Shown here piece after piece: positions 1 to 8,854 of a stretch of 64,000 nucleotides of DNA. The notes beneath the pieces were generated by a model. That model worked only from the letters and a program-made list of their open reading frames with translations. It did no database searches and had not been told where the DNA came from. The translations under genes were made by a program, and so were the position numbers. The DNA is from Vreelandella maris (GTDB taxonomy: Bacteria > Pseudomonadota > Gammaproteobacteria > Pseudomonadales > Halomonadaceae): positions 1 to 64,000 of the forward strand of contig NZ_JABWCV010000022.1 in assembly GCF_013371085.1 (NCBI RefSeq). The letters are read 5' to 3'. The first letter of the stretch is position 1; every line of letters begins with the position of its first letter.

Positions 1-52
1 TCAGCGTCTGTTGTTCAGGTTCAGTGAGAGGGGCAACGAAGCGTTTTTCCAT
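1..52 (-). CDS. N-terminal start of a leftward ORF cut by the window edge; possibly an IS630-like transposase
   Basis: An ATG at position 52 opens a frame running off the left edge; the visible peptide is MEKRFVAPLTEPEQQTL. Short starts of this kind (a few basic/hydrophobic residues, then an L-T-x-x-E-x-x-x-L helix) occur at the N-terminus of IS630-type helix-turn-helix transposases. Seventeen residues cannot prove this, and no terminal inverted repeat was recognised between here and ftsB. In many gammaproteobacteria the gene before ftsB is eno; this leftward ORF means that arrangement is absent or interrupted here. It could equally be any unrelated divergent gene. Confidence 0.3.
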   Translation of the reverse strand, partial: MEKRFVAPLTEPEQQTL

Positions 53-267
53 GGTTCTGTCCGTGTCAGAAATCCTGGCATGGATATTACACGAAAACTT
101 TAGATCAGGTACTTATTAAAACCGACATTAAAGTAAGGCGCGGCTCGCTGGTGTTGCCCCTTAATGGCATAATGCGCGCCGATAAGCGCTCTTTAGCGGA
201 TCAGCTCAGAGGTTGATTCAGCCAGTGCTTTTAATAAACCCAGCCGATATACCTAGGGAGAGCAATG

Positions 268-606
268 ATGCGCAAATGGCTAGTGATAACATTGCTCGCG
301 GTGGTGGCACTGCTTCAATACGAATTGTGGCTAGGTAACGGCGGCTGGAGCGATTTACAGCGTGTGGAGCAACGTGTGGCGGTGCAAGAAGCGGCCAATG
401 TACCCATGCGCGAGCGCAATGCGCGGCTGGCGGCCGAAGTGACGGATTTAAAAAACGGTTTAGACGCCATAGAGGAACGGGCGCGTAGCGATATGGGCAT
501 GGTGCGTACCGATGAACAATTTTTCTGGGTGCCTGGTGTGGCAATTGAGAATGAGCTGATCGGTATTAATGCGGGTCTGGTCGCTCCCCAGGAGCCGGCA
601 CAGTGA
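268..606 (+). CDS. ftsB: Cell division protein FtsB
   Basis: FtsB is a bitopic inner-membrane divisome protein that forms a coiled-coil complex with FtsL and FtsQ and helps activate septal peptidoglycan synthesis. The 112-residue product has a very short cytoplasmic N-terminus, one membrane segment (about residues 3-20), a heptad-rich stretch (about 28-70) and the C-terminal ERARSDMGM / EQFFWV region typical of FtsB. Two adjacent ATGs (265, 268) are possible; 268 is preferred because the AGGGAG ribosome site then has normal spacing. The next gene, ispD, overlaps its stop codon (GTGA), giving the ftsB-ispD-ispF order seen in many gammaproteobacteria. Confidence 0.93.
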   Translation: MRKWLVITLLAVVALLQYELWLGNGGWSDLQRVEQRVAVQEAANVPMRERNARLAAEVTDLKNGLDAIEERARSDMGMVRTDEQFFWVPGVAIENELIGINAGLVAPQEPAQ

Positions 607-1310
607 GCCAAACCTGGCTAATCGTTCCTGCGGCGGGCCAAGGTCGCCGCATGGGGGCAGACAAGCCTAAACAGTATTTAACCTTGGCCGATGAACAGCC
701 GGTGTTGGCGCATACCTTGGCTCGGCTGCATCACGCCTTTCCCCACGCCCGCTTGGTACTCTGTTTAGATGCTGATGACCGCTGGTTTTCACCAGGCTGG
801 GTACCTTTTGCGGACTGGCAGCGAGTGCCAGGTGGCAACGAGCGAATGGACAGCGTGTTAAATGCGCTGCACGCCATGGCGGCTGAGGGTGATGATGTAG
901 TGATGGTGCATGATGTGGCACGTCCCTGTATTACCGTGAACGACCTGCAGGCGCTCTATCAAGCCGCGTCGACACACCCCGCTGGCGCGCTCTTGGCGAT
1001 GCCGGTAGCCGATACCATGAAGCGTGCCGATAACCAGAGCCTGAGCTCGCGAACAGAACCCCGGGATGGCTTATGGCATGCGCTAACGCCCCAAGGTTTT
1101 CGTTACGCGCTGCTGCGGCGTGCACTGGAAACCGCCCGCCAGCAGCAAACACTGGTAACTGATGAAGCCTCGGCAGTCGAAGCCCTGGGCGAGCGGCCGC
1201 AATTAGTAAGCGGGCGGCGCGATAACCTGAAAATTACCCACCCAGACGACTTAGCGCTGGCAGCTGCGATTATGGCGGCGCAAGCCGCTAACCTGCCTGA
1301 CAGGCTTTAA
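603..1310 (+). CDS. ispD: 2-C-methyl-D-erythritol 4-phosphate cytidylyltransferase
   Basis: IspD transfers CMP from CTP to methylerythritol 4-phosphate, the third step of the MEP route to isoprenoid precursors. The 235-aa protein begins with the nucleotide-binding signature [19 protein letters not shown] (about residues 7-25) and has the conserved VHDVARPC motif (about 102-109), followed by a late TDEASAVE segment and an LKITHPDD segment typical of the family. It starts at a GTG that overlaps the ftsB stop (GTGA), implying translational coupling. ispF follows after 17 bases with its own ribosome site. Confidence 0.96.
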   Translation: MSQTWLIVPAAGQGRRMGADKPKQYLTLADEQPVLAHTLARLHHAFPHARLVLCLDADDRWFSPGWVPFADWQRVPGGNERMDSVLNALHAMAAEGDDVVMVHDVARPCITVNDLQALYQAASTHPAGALLAMPVADTMKRADNQSLSSRTEPRDGLWHALTPQGFRYALLRRALETARQQQTLVTDEASAVEALGERPQLVSGRRDNLKITHPDDLALAAAIMAAQAANLPDRL

Positions 1311-1327
1311 TCATTAGGAGCTTAGTA

Positions 1328-1816
1328 ATGCGTATTGGCCACGGATTCGATGTCCACCGTTTCGGCCCCGGCAATCACCTGATGATCGGTGGCGTTAAGC
1401 TGCCGTTTGACCATGGCTTCGTGGCGCACTCCGATGGCGATGTGCTGCTGCACGCTGTGAGCGATGCGCTGTTAGGTGCCTGTGCGTTGGGCGATATTGG
1501 CCGTCATTTTCCCGATACCGACCCAACGTGGGCGGAGGCTGATAGCCGCGAACTGCTGCGCCATGTGGTCACTCTTATTCAGGGTCAGGGCTATGGCGTG
1601 GTCAATCTGGACGCCACGCTAATGGCGCAAGCGCCTAAAATGGCGCCTTATGTTGATGCAATGCGGGCCATCATTGCCGCTGACTTAGGCGTCGCGCTTA
1701 GCCACGTTAACGTTAAAGCCACCACTACCGAGCGGCTGGGCTTTACCGGACGCGGTGAGGGTATTGCTGCTGAGGCAGTGGTGCTACTAGACCGTGCAGA
1801 GGCGCTTAATGATTAA
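1328..1816 (+). CDS. ispF: 2-C-methyl-D-erythritol 2,4-cyclodiphosphate synthase
   Basis: IspF cyclises the CDP-ME 2-phosphate intermediate with release of CMP, downstream of IspD in the MEP pathway. The 162-aa length is normal. The metal ligands are visible in [11 protein letters not shown] (Asp8, His10) and in the [18 protein letters not shown] motif (about residues 34-51); the substrate loop [11 protein letters not shown] and the [19 protein letters not shown] signature near the C-terminus are intact. An AGGAG site lies before the ATG. The stop overlaps the probable truD start by eight bases. Confidence 0.97.
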   Translation: MRIGHGFDVHRFGPGNHLMIGGVKLPFDHGFVAHSDGDVLLHAVSDALLGACALGDIGRHFPDTDPTWAEADSRELLRHVVTLIQGQGYGVVNLDATLMAQAPKMAPYVDAMRAIIAADLGVALSHVNVKATTTERLGFTGRGEGIAAEAVVLLDRAEALND

Positions 1817-2843
1817 TATGCCTGTATGGCAGCGCAGCTTAGACCCTCTGTTTGGCCCGCCTAAAGCCGGTCAGTATCGTGCTCAGCCGGAAGATTTCTG
1901 GGTTGACGAGCAACTTGATTTTACTCCCGAGGCGCACGGGGAACACCTGTGGTTGCGAGTTGAAAAACGCAACCAATCCACGTTAGAGGTGGTTAAGTTA
2001 TTAAGTCGGCTTTGTAACGTAACGCCCCGTGATATTGGTTACTCCGGGATGAAGGATCGTATTGCCGTGACCCGCCAGTGGCTGAGCGTGCATCTGCCAG
2101 GGCGCGATGCGCCGCCTGACTTAGAGCAATCGCTTAATGCTCAGGACATCACGGTGGTTGAGCAGGCGCGCCACCCGCGTAAGCTTAAGCGCGGGGTTCA
2201 CCGTACTAATCGGTTTGTCTTACGCCTGAGCGGTGAGGCCATAGCAAGCGACTATTTCATCAGCCGCTGGGAAGCGCTTTGTCAGTCTGGTGTGCCCAAC
2301 TATTTCGGCACTCAGCGCTTTGGTCACGAAGGGCATAATCTTCAGCGCGCAGAAGCACTACTTAACAGAGGTTGGCGTAAACGGGACGACCGTCAAGGTA
2401 TGATGCTTTCTACCGCGCGCAGCTTTTTGTTTAACGAACTGCTCAGCACTCGCATTGCGGATGGCACTTGGACGCAACCCCTGGCGGGCGACACCTTAAT
2501 GCTGGACGGCACGCAAAGCGTGTTTCATATCGACGCCACCGATGCGACGCTTCAGGCCCGCGCCATGGCGCTGGATGTGCATCCAACGGGGGTGCTCTGG
2601 GGCGTTGGCGAAGCCGGTCAGGGTGACGCTGCTAGCTATGAAACGTATTTGCAGCAGCAGTATCCCGGCTTGTGTAGTGGTTTGGAGCGCAGCGGGGTTA
2701 AGCAGGCACGCCGTGCGCTGCGGATGCGGCTGCTGGAACCACAGCTTACTTGGGAAGCTGACGCCGTACGGCTTTCTTTTTCGTTGCCTCGCGGTAGCTT
2801 TGCTACCGCTGTGCTTGGTGAGCTGATAGAGATGAGTGGATAG
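1809..2843 (+). CDS. truD: tRNA pseudouridine(13) synthase TruD
   Basis: TruD converts U13 of tRNA-Glu to pseudouridine. The catalytic motif [15 protein letters not shown] is present with the nucleophilic Asp at residue 83, and the family motif [14 protein letters not shown] follows (about 160-173). The expected insertion domain lies in the second half. The best start is ATG 1809, overlapping the ispF stop; an in-frame GTG at 1794 and an ATG at 1818 are alternatives. The product is about 344 aa, close to the family norm. Position between ispF and surE is the conserved gammaproteobacterial order. Confidence 0.95.
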   Translation: MINMPVWQRSLDPLFGPPKAGQYRAQPEDFWVDEQLDFTPEAHGEHLWLRVEKRNQSTLEVVKLLSRLCNVTPRDIGYSGMKDRIAVTRQWLSVHLPGRDAPPDLEQSLNAQDITVVEQARHPRKLKRGVHRTNRFVLRLSGEAIASDYFISRWEALCQSGVPNYFGTQRFGHEGHNLQRAEALLNRGWRKRDDRQGMMLSTARSFLFNELLSTRIADGTWTQPLAGDTLMLDGTQSVFHIDATDATLQARAMALDVHPTGVLWGVGEAGQGDAASYETYLQQQYPGLCSGLERSGVKQARRALRMRLLEPQLTWEADAVRLSFSLPRGSFATAVLGELIEMSG

Positions 2844-2858
2844 CGGTGGGCGACGTCA

Positions 2859-2896
2859 GTCGTCAGAACGGTTATAAGTCGTCAGAATAGCTATAA
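2859..2896. repeat. Tandem pair of 19-bp imperfect direct repeats upstream of surE
   Basis: Two abutting copies of GTCGTCAGAAYRGYTATAA (16 of 19 positions identical) lie in the 169-bp truD-surE spacer. The first copy is preceded by a related GACGTCAG. The repeats sit 117 bases before the surE start, where a promoter or operator is expected. Function is unknown; a local duplication without function is also possible. Confidence 0.45.
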
Positions 2897-3012
2897 GACG
2901 TTAAAAAGTTTACTAAAAGTGATGGATAGGAGTTGTCACCTTTCGCGTTTATGCTGTGTGCTTATGACGCTGGCGCTAATGACTCTTGTACATATAAAAA
3001 GGGAGAGCCACT

Positions 3013-3759
3013 ATGCGGCGACTACTGCTTTCAAATGATGACGGTGTTTACGCGCCTGGGTTGCGTGCGCTACACGATGCGCTGCTGTCGCACGCCAATA
3101 TGCGCGTGGTGGCGCCTGACCGAGACCGCAGCGGTGCCAGTAATTCGCTTACCTTGTCACGGCCGCTTTCATTGACGGCGCTTGATAACGGCTTTTATAG
3201 CGTTGATGGTACCCCTGCCGACTGCGTCTATTTAGGCGTTCACGGCGTATGGGATGAAAAACCTGATTTAGTGATCTCAGGGATTAATCACGGCAGTAAC
3301 CTGGGCGACGATGTGCTCTATTCCGGCACCGTTGCGGCGGCGATGGAAGGGCGCAACCTAGGCATGACCGCGATTGCCATGTCGCTATGCGGCGAGCGCC
3401 ACTTCGCTACCGCCGGAAGAGTGGCCGCCACCTTGATTGGCGCCGCGGACCAACTTTCGCTACCGCCGCGTACGCTGCTTAATGTCAATGTCCCCGATGT
3501 ACCCTGGGAAGAGATCAAAGGCGTTAAAGTTACCCGCCTGGGCTACCGCGGACCAGCCGAAAAACCGTTGCCGGTAAAAGACCCGCGAGGGCGTACCCGC
3601 TATTGGATTGCGCCGGTAGCAGCCAATGCCGATGATGGTGAAGATACCGATTTTGCCGCTGTTGAAGCGGGCTTTGTATCGATTACACCGTTACAAACAG
3701 ACCTGACGCGCCACCCCGCGCTTAACGATGTGCAGGATTGGTTGGATGTTTTTGCCTGA
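3013..3759 (+). CDS. surE: 5'/3'-nucleotidase SurE
   Basis: SurE is a metal-dependent nucleotidase and exopolyphosphatase associated with stationary-phase survival. The N-terminal motif [12 protein letters not shown] carries the metal-binding Asp pair (Asp9, Asp10). [13 protein letters not shown], and the [25 protein letters not shown] active-site segment around residues 93-117, are intact. Length (248 aa) matches the family. The ATG at 3013 has a strong GGGAGAG ribosome site. The pcm reading frame begins inside the 3' end of surE, as in other surE-pcm-nlpD-rpoS clusters. Confidence 0.97.
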   Translation: MRRLLLSNDDGVYAPGLRALHDALLSHANMRVVAPDRDRSGASNSLTLSRPLSLTALDNGFYSVDGTPADCVYLGVHGVWDEKPDLVISGINHGSNLGDDVLYSGTVAAAMEGRNLGMTAIAMSLCGERHFATAGRVAATLIGAADQLSLPPRTLLNVNVPDVPWEEIKGVKVTRLGYRGPAEKPLPVKDPRGRTRYWIAPVAANADDGEDTDFAAVEAGFVSITPLQTDLTRHPALNDVQDWLDVFA

Positions 3760-4423
3760 TATCTCCCCTGCTGAGCTGCGCGGTCGCGGTATGACCTCAC
3801 AGCGTACCCGAGACCGAATGGTCGAGCGCCTCATGCAGCAAGGCATCAACGATGCCCGCGTGCTAGAGGTCATGGCCAGTGAACCGCGTCATCTGTTTGT
3901 GGATGAGGCGCTGGCGCACCGCGCCTATGAAGATACCGCCTTACCGATTGGCTTTGGCCAAACGCTATCGCAGCCGTTTATTGTGGCGCGGATGACCGAG
4001 CTTGTGCTGCGCGCCGGGCCCCGCCGGGTATTGGAACTGGGCACCGGGTCTGGCTATCAAACGTTAATATTGTCGCGCTTGGTAGAAGAGCTCTACTCCA
4101 TTGAACGCATTGGTGCGTTGTACGAGCGTGCGGCTGAGCGGTTACGGCGGCTTACGGCCCCAGCCACACTAGCAGTGGCGGATGGAGGCTATGGTTGGCC
4201 TGAAGTGGCACCGTTTGATGTTATTTTGCTAACCGCCTGCGCTCATACATTGCCCACATCGCTACTAGAGCAATTGAGTTACGACGGGGTGTTGATCGCC
4301 CCCTTGGAAGATCCCGATGGCAGCCAGTGGCTTACTCAGGTAAAGCGCATCGGCAGTGCCTTTGAAAAACGGCGGCTTGAGCCCGTACGTTTTGTACCTT
4401 TACTACAAGGAGTAGTGGATTGA
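3746..4423 (+). CDS. pcm: Protein-L-isoaspartate O-methyltransferase
   Basis: Pcm methylates L-isoaspartyl residues with S-adenosylmethionine and so starts repair of aged proteins. The conserved N-terminal [15 protein letters not shown] stretch, the [11 protein letters not shown] signature and the SAM motif [12 protein letters not shown] are all present. ATG 3746 is preferred as start because AGGA lies nine bases before it and the length (225 aa) then fits the family; an upstream in-frame ATG at 3728 would add only six residues. It overlaps the surE end by 14 bases and is itself overlapped by the next gene, indicating one transcript. Confidence 0.95.
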   Translation: MFLPDISPAELRGRGMTSQRTRDRMVERLMQQGINDARVLEVMASEPRHLFVDEALAHRAYEDTALPIGFGQTLSQPFIVARMTELVLRAGPRRVLELGTGSGYQTLILSRLVEELYSIERIGALYERAAERLRRLTAPATLAVADGGYGWPEVAPFDVILLTACAHTLPTSLLEQLSYDGVLIAPLEDPDGSQWLTQVKRIGSAFEKRRLEPVRFVPLLQGVVD

Positions 4424-5379
4424 AGCGGCAACCCTTGGGAATATTTTTACGTGGCGCAGGGATGGGCGCCGCCGATGCGGTACCCGGTGTGTCGGGAGGT
4501 ACGATTGCGTTTATTAGCGGTATCTATGAAGAGCTGATTAACACCATCAAGCAATTTGGCCCAAGTGCGATTGGTGTATGGCGTCAAGGTGGCTGGAAAG
4601 CCCTGAGTCTCCATTTGAACCTAGCCTTTCTGGTACCGCTATTGGCAGGTGTTGCGGTTAGTCTATTTAGCGTTGCGCATTTAGCACTATGGTTGATGGA
4701 AGCGCATCCACTACTGTTGGACGGGTTCTTTTTTGGCCTTGTAGCGGCCTCCGCACTGGTGGTCGGGCAGGCAAGTAGCGGCTGGAAACTATGGTATCTG
4801 CTGCCATTGTTGGTGGGGTTAGTGCTCGCCCAAGCGTTGCCAGGCATGATGCCGCTGGTGCTGCTGCTGGGCAACGAGGCGCTGGTAGTGATGGTGGCAG
4901 GCTGCATTGCCATCAGCGCCATGCTGCTGCCAGGGGTATCAGGCAGTTTTCTATTGCTGACAATGGGGCTCTACGGCACCATCATGGGAGCAATTCGCAG
5001 CTTTGATCTGGGCATTATTATTCTGTTTGGAATGGGCTGTGTGGTGGGTTTAGCGTTGTTTTCACGCTTGTTGTCCTGGTTGTTACGGCGCCACCATACC
5101 TCGACCATGCAACTGCTACTGGGGTTTATTGTCGGTTCGTTACCGGTTCTCTGGCCATGGCGTGAACTGTTACGCTATCAAATAGGGCCAGAAGGGCAAA
5201 TGATCCCTTTGGAGCACCGTTATTTGTTGCCCGCTGACTATGCCGTATTGACCGGTGCCTCGGCACAAGTAGCTGGCGTTGTCGCGCTAATGGCCTTGGG
5301 GGCACTCATTGTTGTGTTACTCAACCGACACGCGGATCGTCGGCCCATCGATACCAAGCTTGGCGCTGAAAAGGAGTAA
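4420..5379 (+). CDS. DUF368 family polytopic membrane protein (PopT-type undecaprenyl phosphate translocase family)
   Basis: This 319-aa hydrophobic protein has about eight or nine membrane segments and the DUF368 signatures GAADAVPGVSGGTIAF near the N-terminus and a second LLPGVSGSFLLL repeat near residue 170. DUF368 proteins have been shown in other bacteria to act in recycling undecaprenyl phosphate across the membrane; that function is inferred here from the family. Translation starts at a TTG overlapping the pcm stop, with AAGGAG seven bases upstream. The location between pcm and nlpD differs from E. coli and places a lipid-carrier gene inside the nlpD-rpoS cluster. Confidence 0.85.
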   Translation: MKRQPLGIFLRGAGMGAADAVPGVSGGTIAFISGIYEELINTIKQFGPSAIGVWRQGGWKALSLHLNLAFLVPLLAGVAVSLFSVAHLALWLMEAHPLLLDGFFFGLVAASALVVGQASSGWKLWYLLPLLVGLVLAQALPGMMPLVLLLGNEALVVMVAGCIAISAMLLPGVSGSFLLLTMGLYGTIMGAIRSFDLGIIILFGMGCVVGLALFSRLLSWLLRRHHTSTMQLLLGFIVGSLPVLWPWRELLRYQIGPEGQMIPLEHRYLLPADYAVLTGASAQVAGVVALMALGALIVVLLNRHADRRPIDTKLGAEKE

Positions 5380-5386
5380 GGTTTAT

Positions 5387-6457
5387 ATGCGTAAAGGTTA
5401 TAGTCTTAAAGTACTGATGATGTCGGCGCTGGCATTAACAATTGCGGGTTGTGCCAGCCAACAAGGCGGAAGCCCTCAAGTGCGTGATTTAAGCCAAGCA
5501 CGCCAAGCGGTGGAAAACTCACCCCAGTACACCGTTAAAGCGGGCGACACGCTGTATGGCATCGCATGGCAGCACAATTTGGATTATCGCCAGTTGGCGG
5601 CAATGAACAATATTGATGCGCCGTACCAAATTCGGCCAGGGCAAACCATTGCCCTGCGCGAAGGCGCCTCAACGTCATCAGTCGCCAGTAGCCAGCCTGC
5701 CGCTAATAACAATGGTGGTGGCGCCGTGGCGACCGGACTGAATCCGCAAGCGGCCTCTGTTGCGAGTGATGACCAGGAACTCGACTGGCTGTTGCCCGAC
5801 GAATCCGCGATTCAACGTAACCAGCGCCTAACCGCTGAACGCGATGCCGTAGAGGCTGCGGAACAAGTGGCTGATTCTTCGCCTAGCAGTAATACCTCTG
5901 CCTCCACGCCAGAGCCTGAAGTGGTCGCAGCTGCCGAACCTGAGCCTGCCGCTCAGCCGGAAGCTGAGCCAGCGTCAGAACCTGAACCGCAGCCAGTATC
6001 AGAACCCGAGCCACAGCCTGAAGCTGCTCCAGCTACACAAAGTGCCAGCGTTGACCGCTCTTCGCGTACCTATACGCCCGCTGAAACGATCAATTGGCAA
6101 TGGCCTGCCGATGGCAACGTCGTCGGGGCATTTGGACAAGGCGATAGCATCACTGCCGGGATTGATATCACCGGTGAAAAGGGGCAACCTGTTAAAGCAG
6201 CTGGGCCCGGTATTGTGGTTTATGCGGGCAGCGGCGTCAGGGGTTATGGCAACCTCATCCTTCTCAAGCACAACGACCAATTCCTGAGTGCGTATGCGCA
6301 TAACGATAGCTTACGGGTCAGTGAAAATGACGTGGTAGAAGCGGGTGAAGTGATTGCGACGATGGGGGATAGTGACGCAGAAAATGTCCGATTGCACTTC
6401 GAGGTTCGCCGTGATGGCCAGCCTCAAGATCCCATGGACTTTCTGCCTTCCCGCTAA
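5387..6457 (+). CDS. nlpD: NlpD-type murein hydrolase activator lipoprotein (LysM + LytM/M23)
   Basis: NlpD is an outer-membrane lipoprotein that activates the amidase AmiC during daughter-cell separation. From ATG 5387 (AAGGAG upstream) the protein is 356 aa. It has a lipoprotein signal with lipobox LTIAGC, a LysM domain (about 45-90; YTVKAGDTLYGIAW), a Pro/Glu-rich low-complexity linker (about residues 170-220) and a C-terminal LytM domain. The LytM domain looks catalytically degenerate: GIDITG lacks the usual first zinc His, as in known NlpD proteins. It is directly upstream of rpoS, which in relatives is partly transcribed from inside nlpD. Confidence 0.95.
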   Translation: MRKGYSLKVLMMSALALTIAGCASQQGGSPQVRDLSQARQAVENSPQYTVKAGDTLYGIAWQHNLDYRQLAAMNNIDAPYQIRPGQTIALREGASTSSVASSQPAANNNGGGAVATGLNPQAASVASDDQELDWLLPDESAIQRNQRLTAERDAVEAAEQVADSSPSSNTSASTPEPEVVAAAEPEPAAQPEAEPASEPEPQPVSEPEPQPEAAPATQSASVDRSSRTYTPAETINWQWPADGNVVGAFGQGDSITAGIDITGEKGQPVKAAGPGIVVYAGSGVRGYGNLILLKHNDQFLSAYAHNDSLRVSENDVVEAGEVIATMGDSDAENVRLHFEVRRDGQPQDPMDFLPSR

Positions 6458-6526
6458 TGCACTCACCGGTAGCGTGGAAGGCCAGCGTTTAACTTGGAAG
6501 TTGCCCGAATCGCTGTATTCGAGCGT

Positions 6527-6574
6527 CATATAACAATTGTCACATAACAATATGGTGTGCGCCTTAGAGCGCAC
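6527..6574 (+). promoter_or_regulatory. rpoS leader: tandem CAYATAACAAT repeats and a small hairpin
   Basis: The nlpD-rpoS spacer holds two copies of CAYATAACAAT (6527-6537 and 6541-6551, 14-bp period) followed by an inverted repeat GTGCGC-N6-GCGCAC (6557-6574) and a short broken T-tract. The hairpin may weakly terminate nlpD transcripts or form part of the rpoS 5' leader. No promoter could be assigned with certainty. Confidence 0.35.
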
Positions 6575-6622
6575 CCCTTTGACTTTCTAAATGGCGGGTA
6601 GGCGAAACACGGGGGTAAGGCC

Positions 6623-7597
6623 ATGAGTATGTTGGAGAAAGATCTACAGGAGGTTGACCTGGAGGCTGCTGAGGAGGCACTTGATAATACCGATGATGAC
6701 ATCGCGGTAGAAGAAGATGCTTTTGAAAAAGCGCTAGGGCGTGAGGATCGACAATCGACCCAAAGCTTGGATGCAACGCAAATCTACCTCAACGAAATCG
6801 GCTTTTCGCCATTATTAACGCCAGAAGAGGAAGTATATTACGGCCGATTAGCGCGTAAGGGCGACCCGCTGGGACGCTCACGGATGATTGAGTCCAATTT
6901 GCGGCTGGTGGTGAAGATTGCCCGCCGCTACCTTAACCGCGGCTTAACGCTGCTGGATTTGATCGAAGAGGGTAATTTGGGCTTGATCCGCGCCGTTGAA
7001 AAGTTTGACCCCGAACGGGGTTTTCGTTTTTCAACGTATGCCACTTGGTGGATTCGACAAACCATTGAGCGCGCGTTGATGAACCAAACGCGTACAATCC
7101 GTTTGCCGATTCATGTGGTCAAAGAGCTCAATATCTACCTGCGCGCGGCGCGCGAATTGACCCAGAAGTTTGACCATGAGGCCACTGCTGAAGAGATCGC
7201 CGAGCACCTGGACAAACCGGTCGAGGTGGTCAAAAAGATGCTCGGCCTCAATGAGCGCGTATCGTCCGTTGATTACCCGATGGGCGGTGAGAGCGATAAG
7301 CCGCTGATCGATACGTTGACCGACGATGAGGTGCAGGGGCCTGAAGCGCGTCTGGTGGATGGCGATGTCAAAGAGCACGTTGATCTTTGGCTTGATGAGC
7401 TGAGCGAAAAGCAGCGTGAAGTGGTCGTGCGCCGCTTTGGCTTACGCGGTCACGAATCCGCCACTCTTGAAGAAGTCGGTGCCGAAATTGGTTTGACCCG
7501 TGAGCGGGTACGTCAGATTCAAGTCGAAGCGCTGAAAAAGCTGCGTCGTTCGCTGGAAAAACAGGGTCTCTCGTTAGAAGCTTTGTTTGAAACTTAA
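6623..7597 (+). CDS. rpoS: RNA polymerase sigma factor RpoS (sigma-38)
   Basis: RpoS directs transcription in stationary phase and under osmotic and oxidative stress. The 324-aa protein carries regions 1.2 ([18 protein letters not shown]), 2.1-2.4 ([17 protein letters not shown] through [14 protein letters not shown]), 3, and 4 ([34 protein letters not shown]). It lacks the large non-conserved region and long region 1.1 of RpoD, which separates it from the housekeeping sigma factor encoded later in this window. The acidic N-terminus is typical. Its place after nlpD confirms identity. A strong intrinsic terminator follows. Confidence 0.97.
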   Translation: MSMLEKDLQEVDLEAAEEALDNTDDDIAVEEDAFEKALGREDRQSTQSLDATQIYLNEIGFSPLLTPEEEVYYGRLARKGDPLGRSRMIESNLRLVVKIARRYLNRGLTLLDLIEEGNLGLIRAVEKFDPERGFRFSTYATWWIRQTIERALMNQTRTIRLPIHVVKELNIYLRAARELTQKFDHEATAEEIAEHLDKPVEVVKKMLGLNERVSSVDYPMGGESDKPLIDTLTDDEVQGPEARLVDGDVKEHVDLWLDELSEKQREVVVRRFGLRGHESATLEEVGAEIGLTRERVRQIQVEALKKLRRSLEKQGLSLEALFET

Positions 7598-7646
7598 GTG
7601 TTTGAAGCGCAACAAAGGTGATTATTAAACGCGCCTTCCCTCTAAG

Positions 7647-7682
7647 CCGAGCAAGTACCTATAGGTGCTTGCTCGGTTTTTT
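7647..7682 (+). terminator. Intrinsic terminator of the nlpD-rpoS transcript
   Basis: A 13-bp stem (CCGAGCAAGTACC / GGTGCTTGCTCGG, one G-U pair) closes a TATA loop and is followed by six T residues. It sits 50 bases after the rpoS stop. Confidence 0.92.
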
Positions 7683-7741
7683 AACGCTGACATTTTTTGT
7701 TAATAAGCATTTATTGCTGAATCAGGTAAGTGAGAAAACCT

Positions 7742-8842
7742 ATGCGCCCCCTTGTGGCCGATATTGATCTGGACGCGCTGCGTCACAACTATCAATTGGC
7801 GTGCCGCTGTGCGCCCCAAAGCCGCTCAGTGGCCGTTATCAAAGCTGATGCTTACGGGCATGGTGCGCTAGCGTGCGCTCAAGCGCTGGAGGCCCATGCT
7901 CCCGCGTTTGCCGTCGCCTGTATCGAAGAGGCTCTCGCGTTGCGCCAAGGTGGTATTACGAAGCCTATTGTTCTGCTTGAAGGCATCTTCAGTGCTGATG
8001 AGCTGGCGCTGGTGGACACCCACGGTTTCTGGATCGCGGTGCATAGCCAGTGGCAGGTCGATGCACTGTTGGCGACCACGCCACGCCAGCCTATCCCGGT
8101 ATGGTTAAAAGTCGATTCCGGCATGCACCGTCTGGGCTTTGCCATTGAAGAGGCCACTGTCATCTGGCACCAGCTTCTTGCAGCGCCCAGTGTGGCTTCG
8201 CTGCACCTCATGAGCCATTTTGCTACTGCCGATGCTCGGGATAGCCGCTATTTCAATCAGCAAATGGCGCGGCTCCAGGGGTTGGCCAGTGAACTCGAAG
8301 CGCCGCTATGCCTGGCTAACTCACCGGCGACCCTGGCGTGGCCGGTGGCGCATGGTGACTGGAACCGGCCAGGCGTCATGCTCTACGGCAGCGATCCTTT
8401 AGAAGTCGCCAATGACATCACCCGGCAACTGAAGCCAGTGATGACTCTGCGCTCTGAAATTATCGCCCTGCGAGAGCTAGAAGAGGGCGAGCCCGTGGGC
8501 TACAGCGGACGTTGGCGTGCGCCGCGGCGTTCACGCATTGCCGTGGTTGCCTGCGGTTACGGTGACGGCTATGACCGCCACGCCCGCGATGGTACGCCAG
8601 TGCTGGTAAACGGCCAACGCTGCGCGATTGCCGGTAAAGTCTCTATGGACATGCTAACCGTGGATGTCACGGAGGTCTCCGATGCCGCCATTGGCAGCGA
8701 AGTCGTATTATGGGGTAGCGCCAGCAACGGCGAAGTACTGCCGGTGGATGAAGTGGCCCGTTACTGCGATACGATCAGCTATGCCCTGCTGACGGGGGTA
8801 CTGCCCCGGGCGCCTCGGCGTTATCATGGGCGTTCTGATTAA
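7742..8842 (+). CDS. alr: Alanine racemase
   Basis: Alr interconverts L- and D-alanine using pyridoxal phosphate and supplies D-Ala for peptidoglycan. The PLP-binding lysine lies in AVIKADAYGHG (Lys34) and the opposite-face catalytic Tyr in ACGYGDGYDR (about residue 260). The product is 366 aa. ATG 7742 is preferred over an upstream in-frame GTG at 7730, which overlaps the apparent AGGTAAG ribosome site. No dnaB lies upstream, the usual neighbour in several gammaproteobacteria. It is followed after 12 bases by a lipid A acyltransferase gene, so the two may be co-transcribed. Confidence 0.95.
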   Translation: MRPLVADIDLDALRHNYQLACRCAPQSRSVAVIKADAYGHGALACAQALEAHAPAFAVACIEEALALRQGGITKPIVLLEGIFSADELALVDTHGFWIAVHSQWQVDALLATTPRQPIPVWLKVDSGMHRLGFAIEEATVIWHQLLAAPSVASLHLMSHFATADARDSRYFNQQMARLQGLASELEAPLCLANSPATLAWPVAHGDWNRPGVMLYGSDPLEVANDITRQLKPVMTLRSEIIALRELEEGEPVGYSGRWRAPRRSRIAVVACGYGDGYDRHARDGTPVLVNGQRCAIAGKVSMDMLTVDVTEVSDAAIGSEVVLWGSASNGEVLPVDEVARYCDTISYALLTGVLPRAPRRYHGRSD

Positions 8843-8854
8843 ACGGTTGTTGTT

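Noticed and set aside
1794-1808. GTG 1794 as the truD start
   Set aside because: It would lie deeper inside ispF and adds five residues not needed for the family; ATG 1809 gives the usual overlap.
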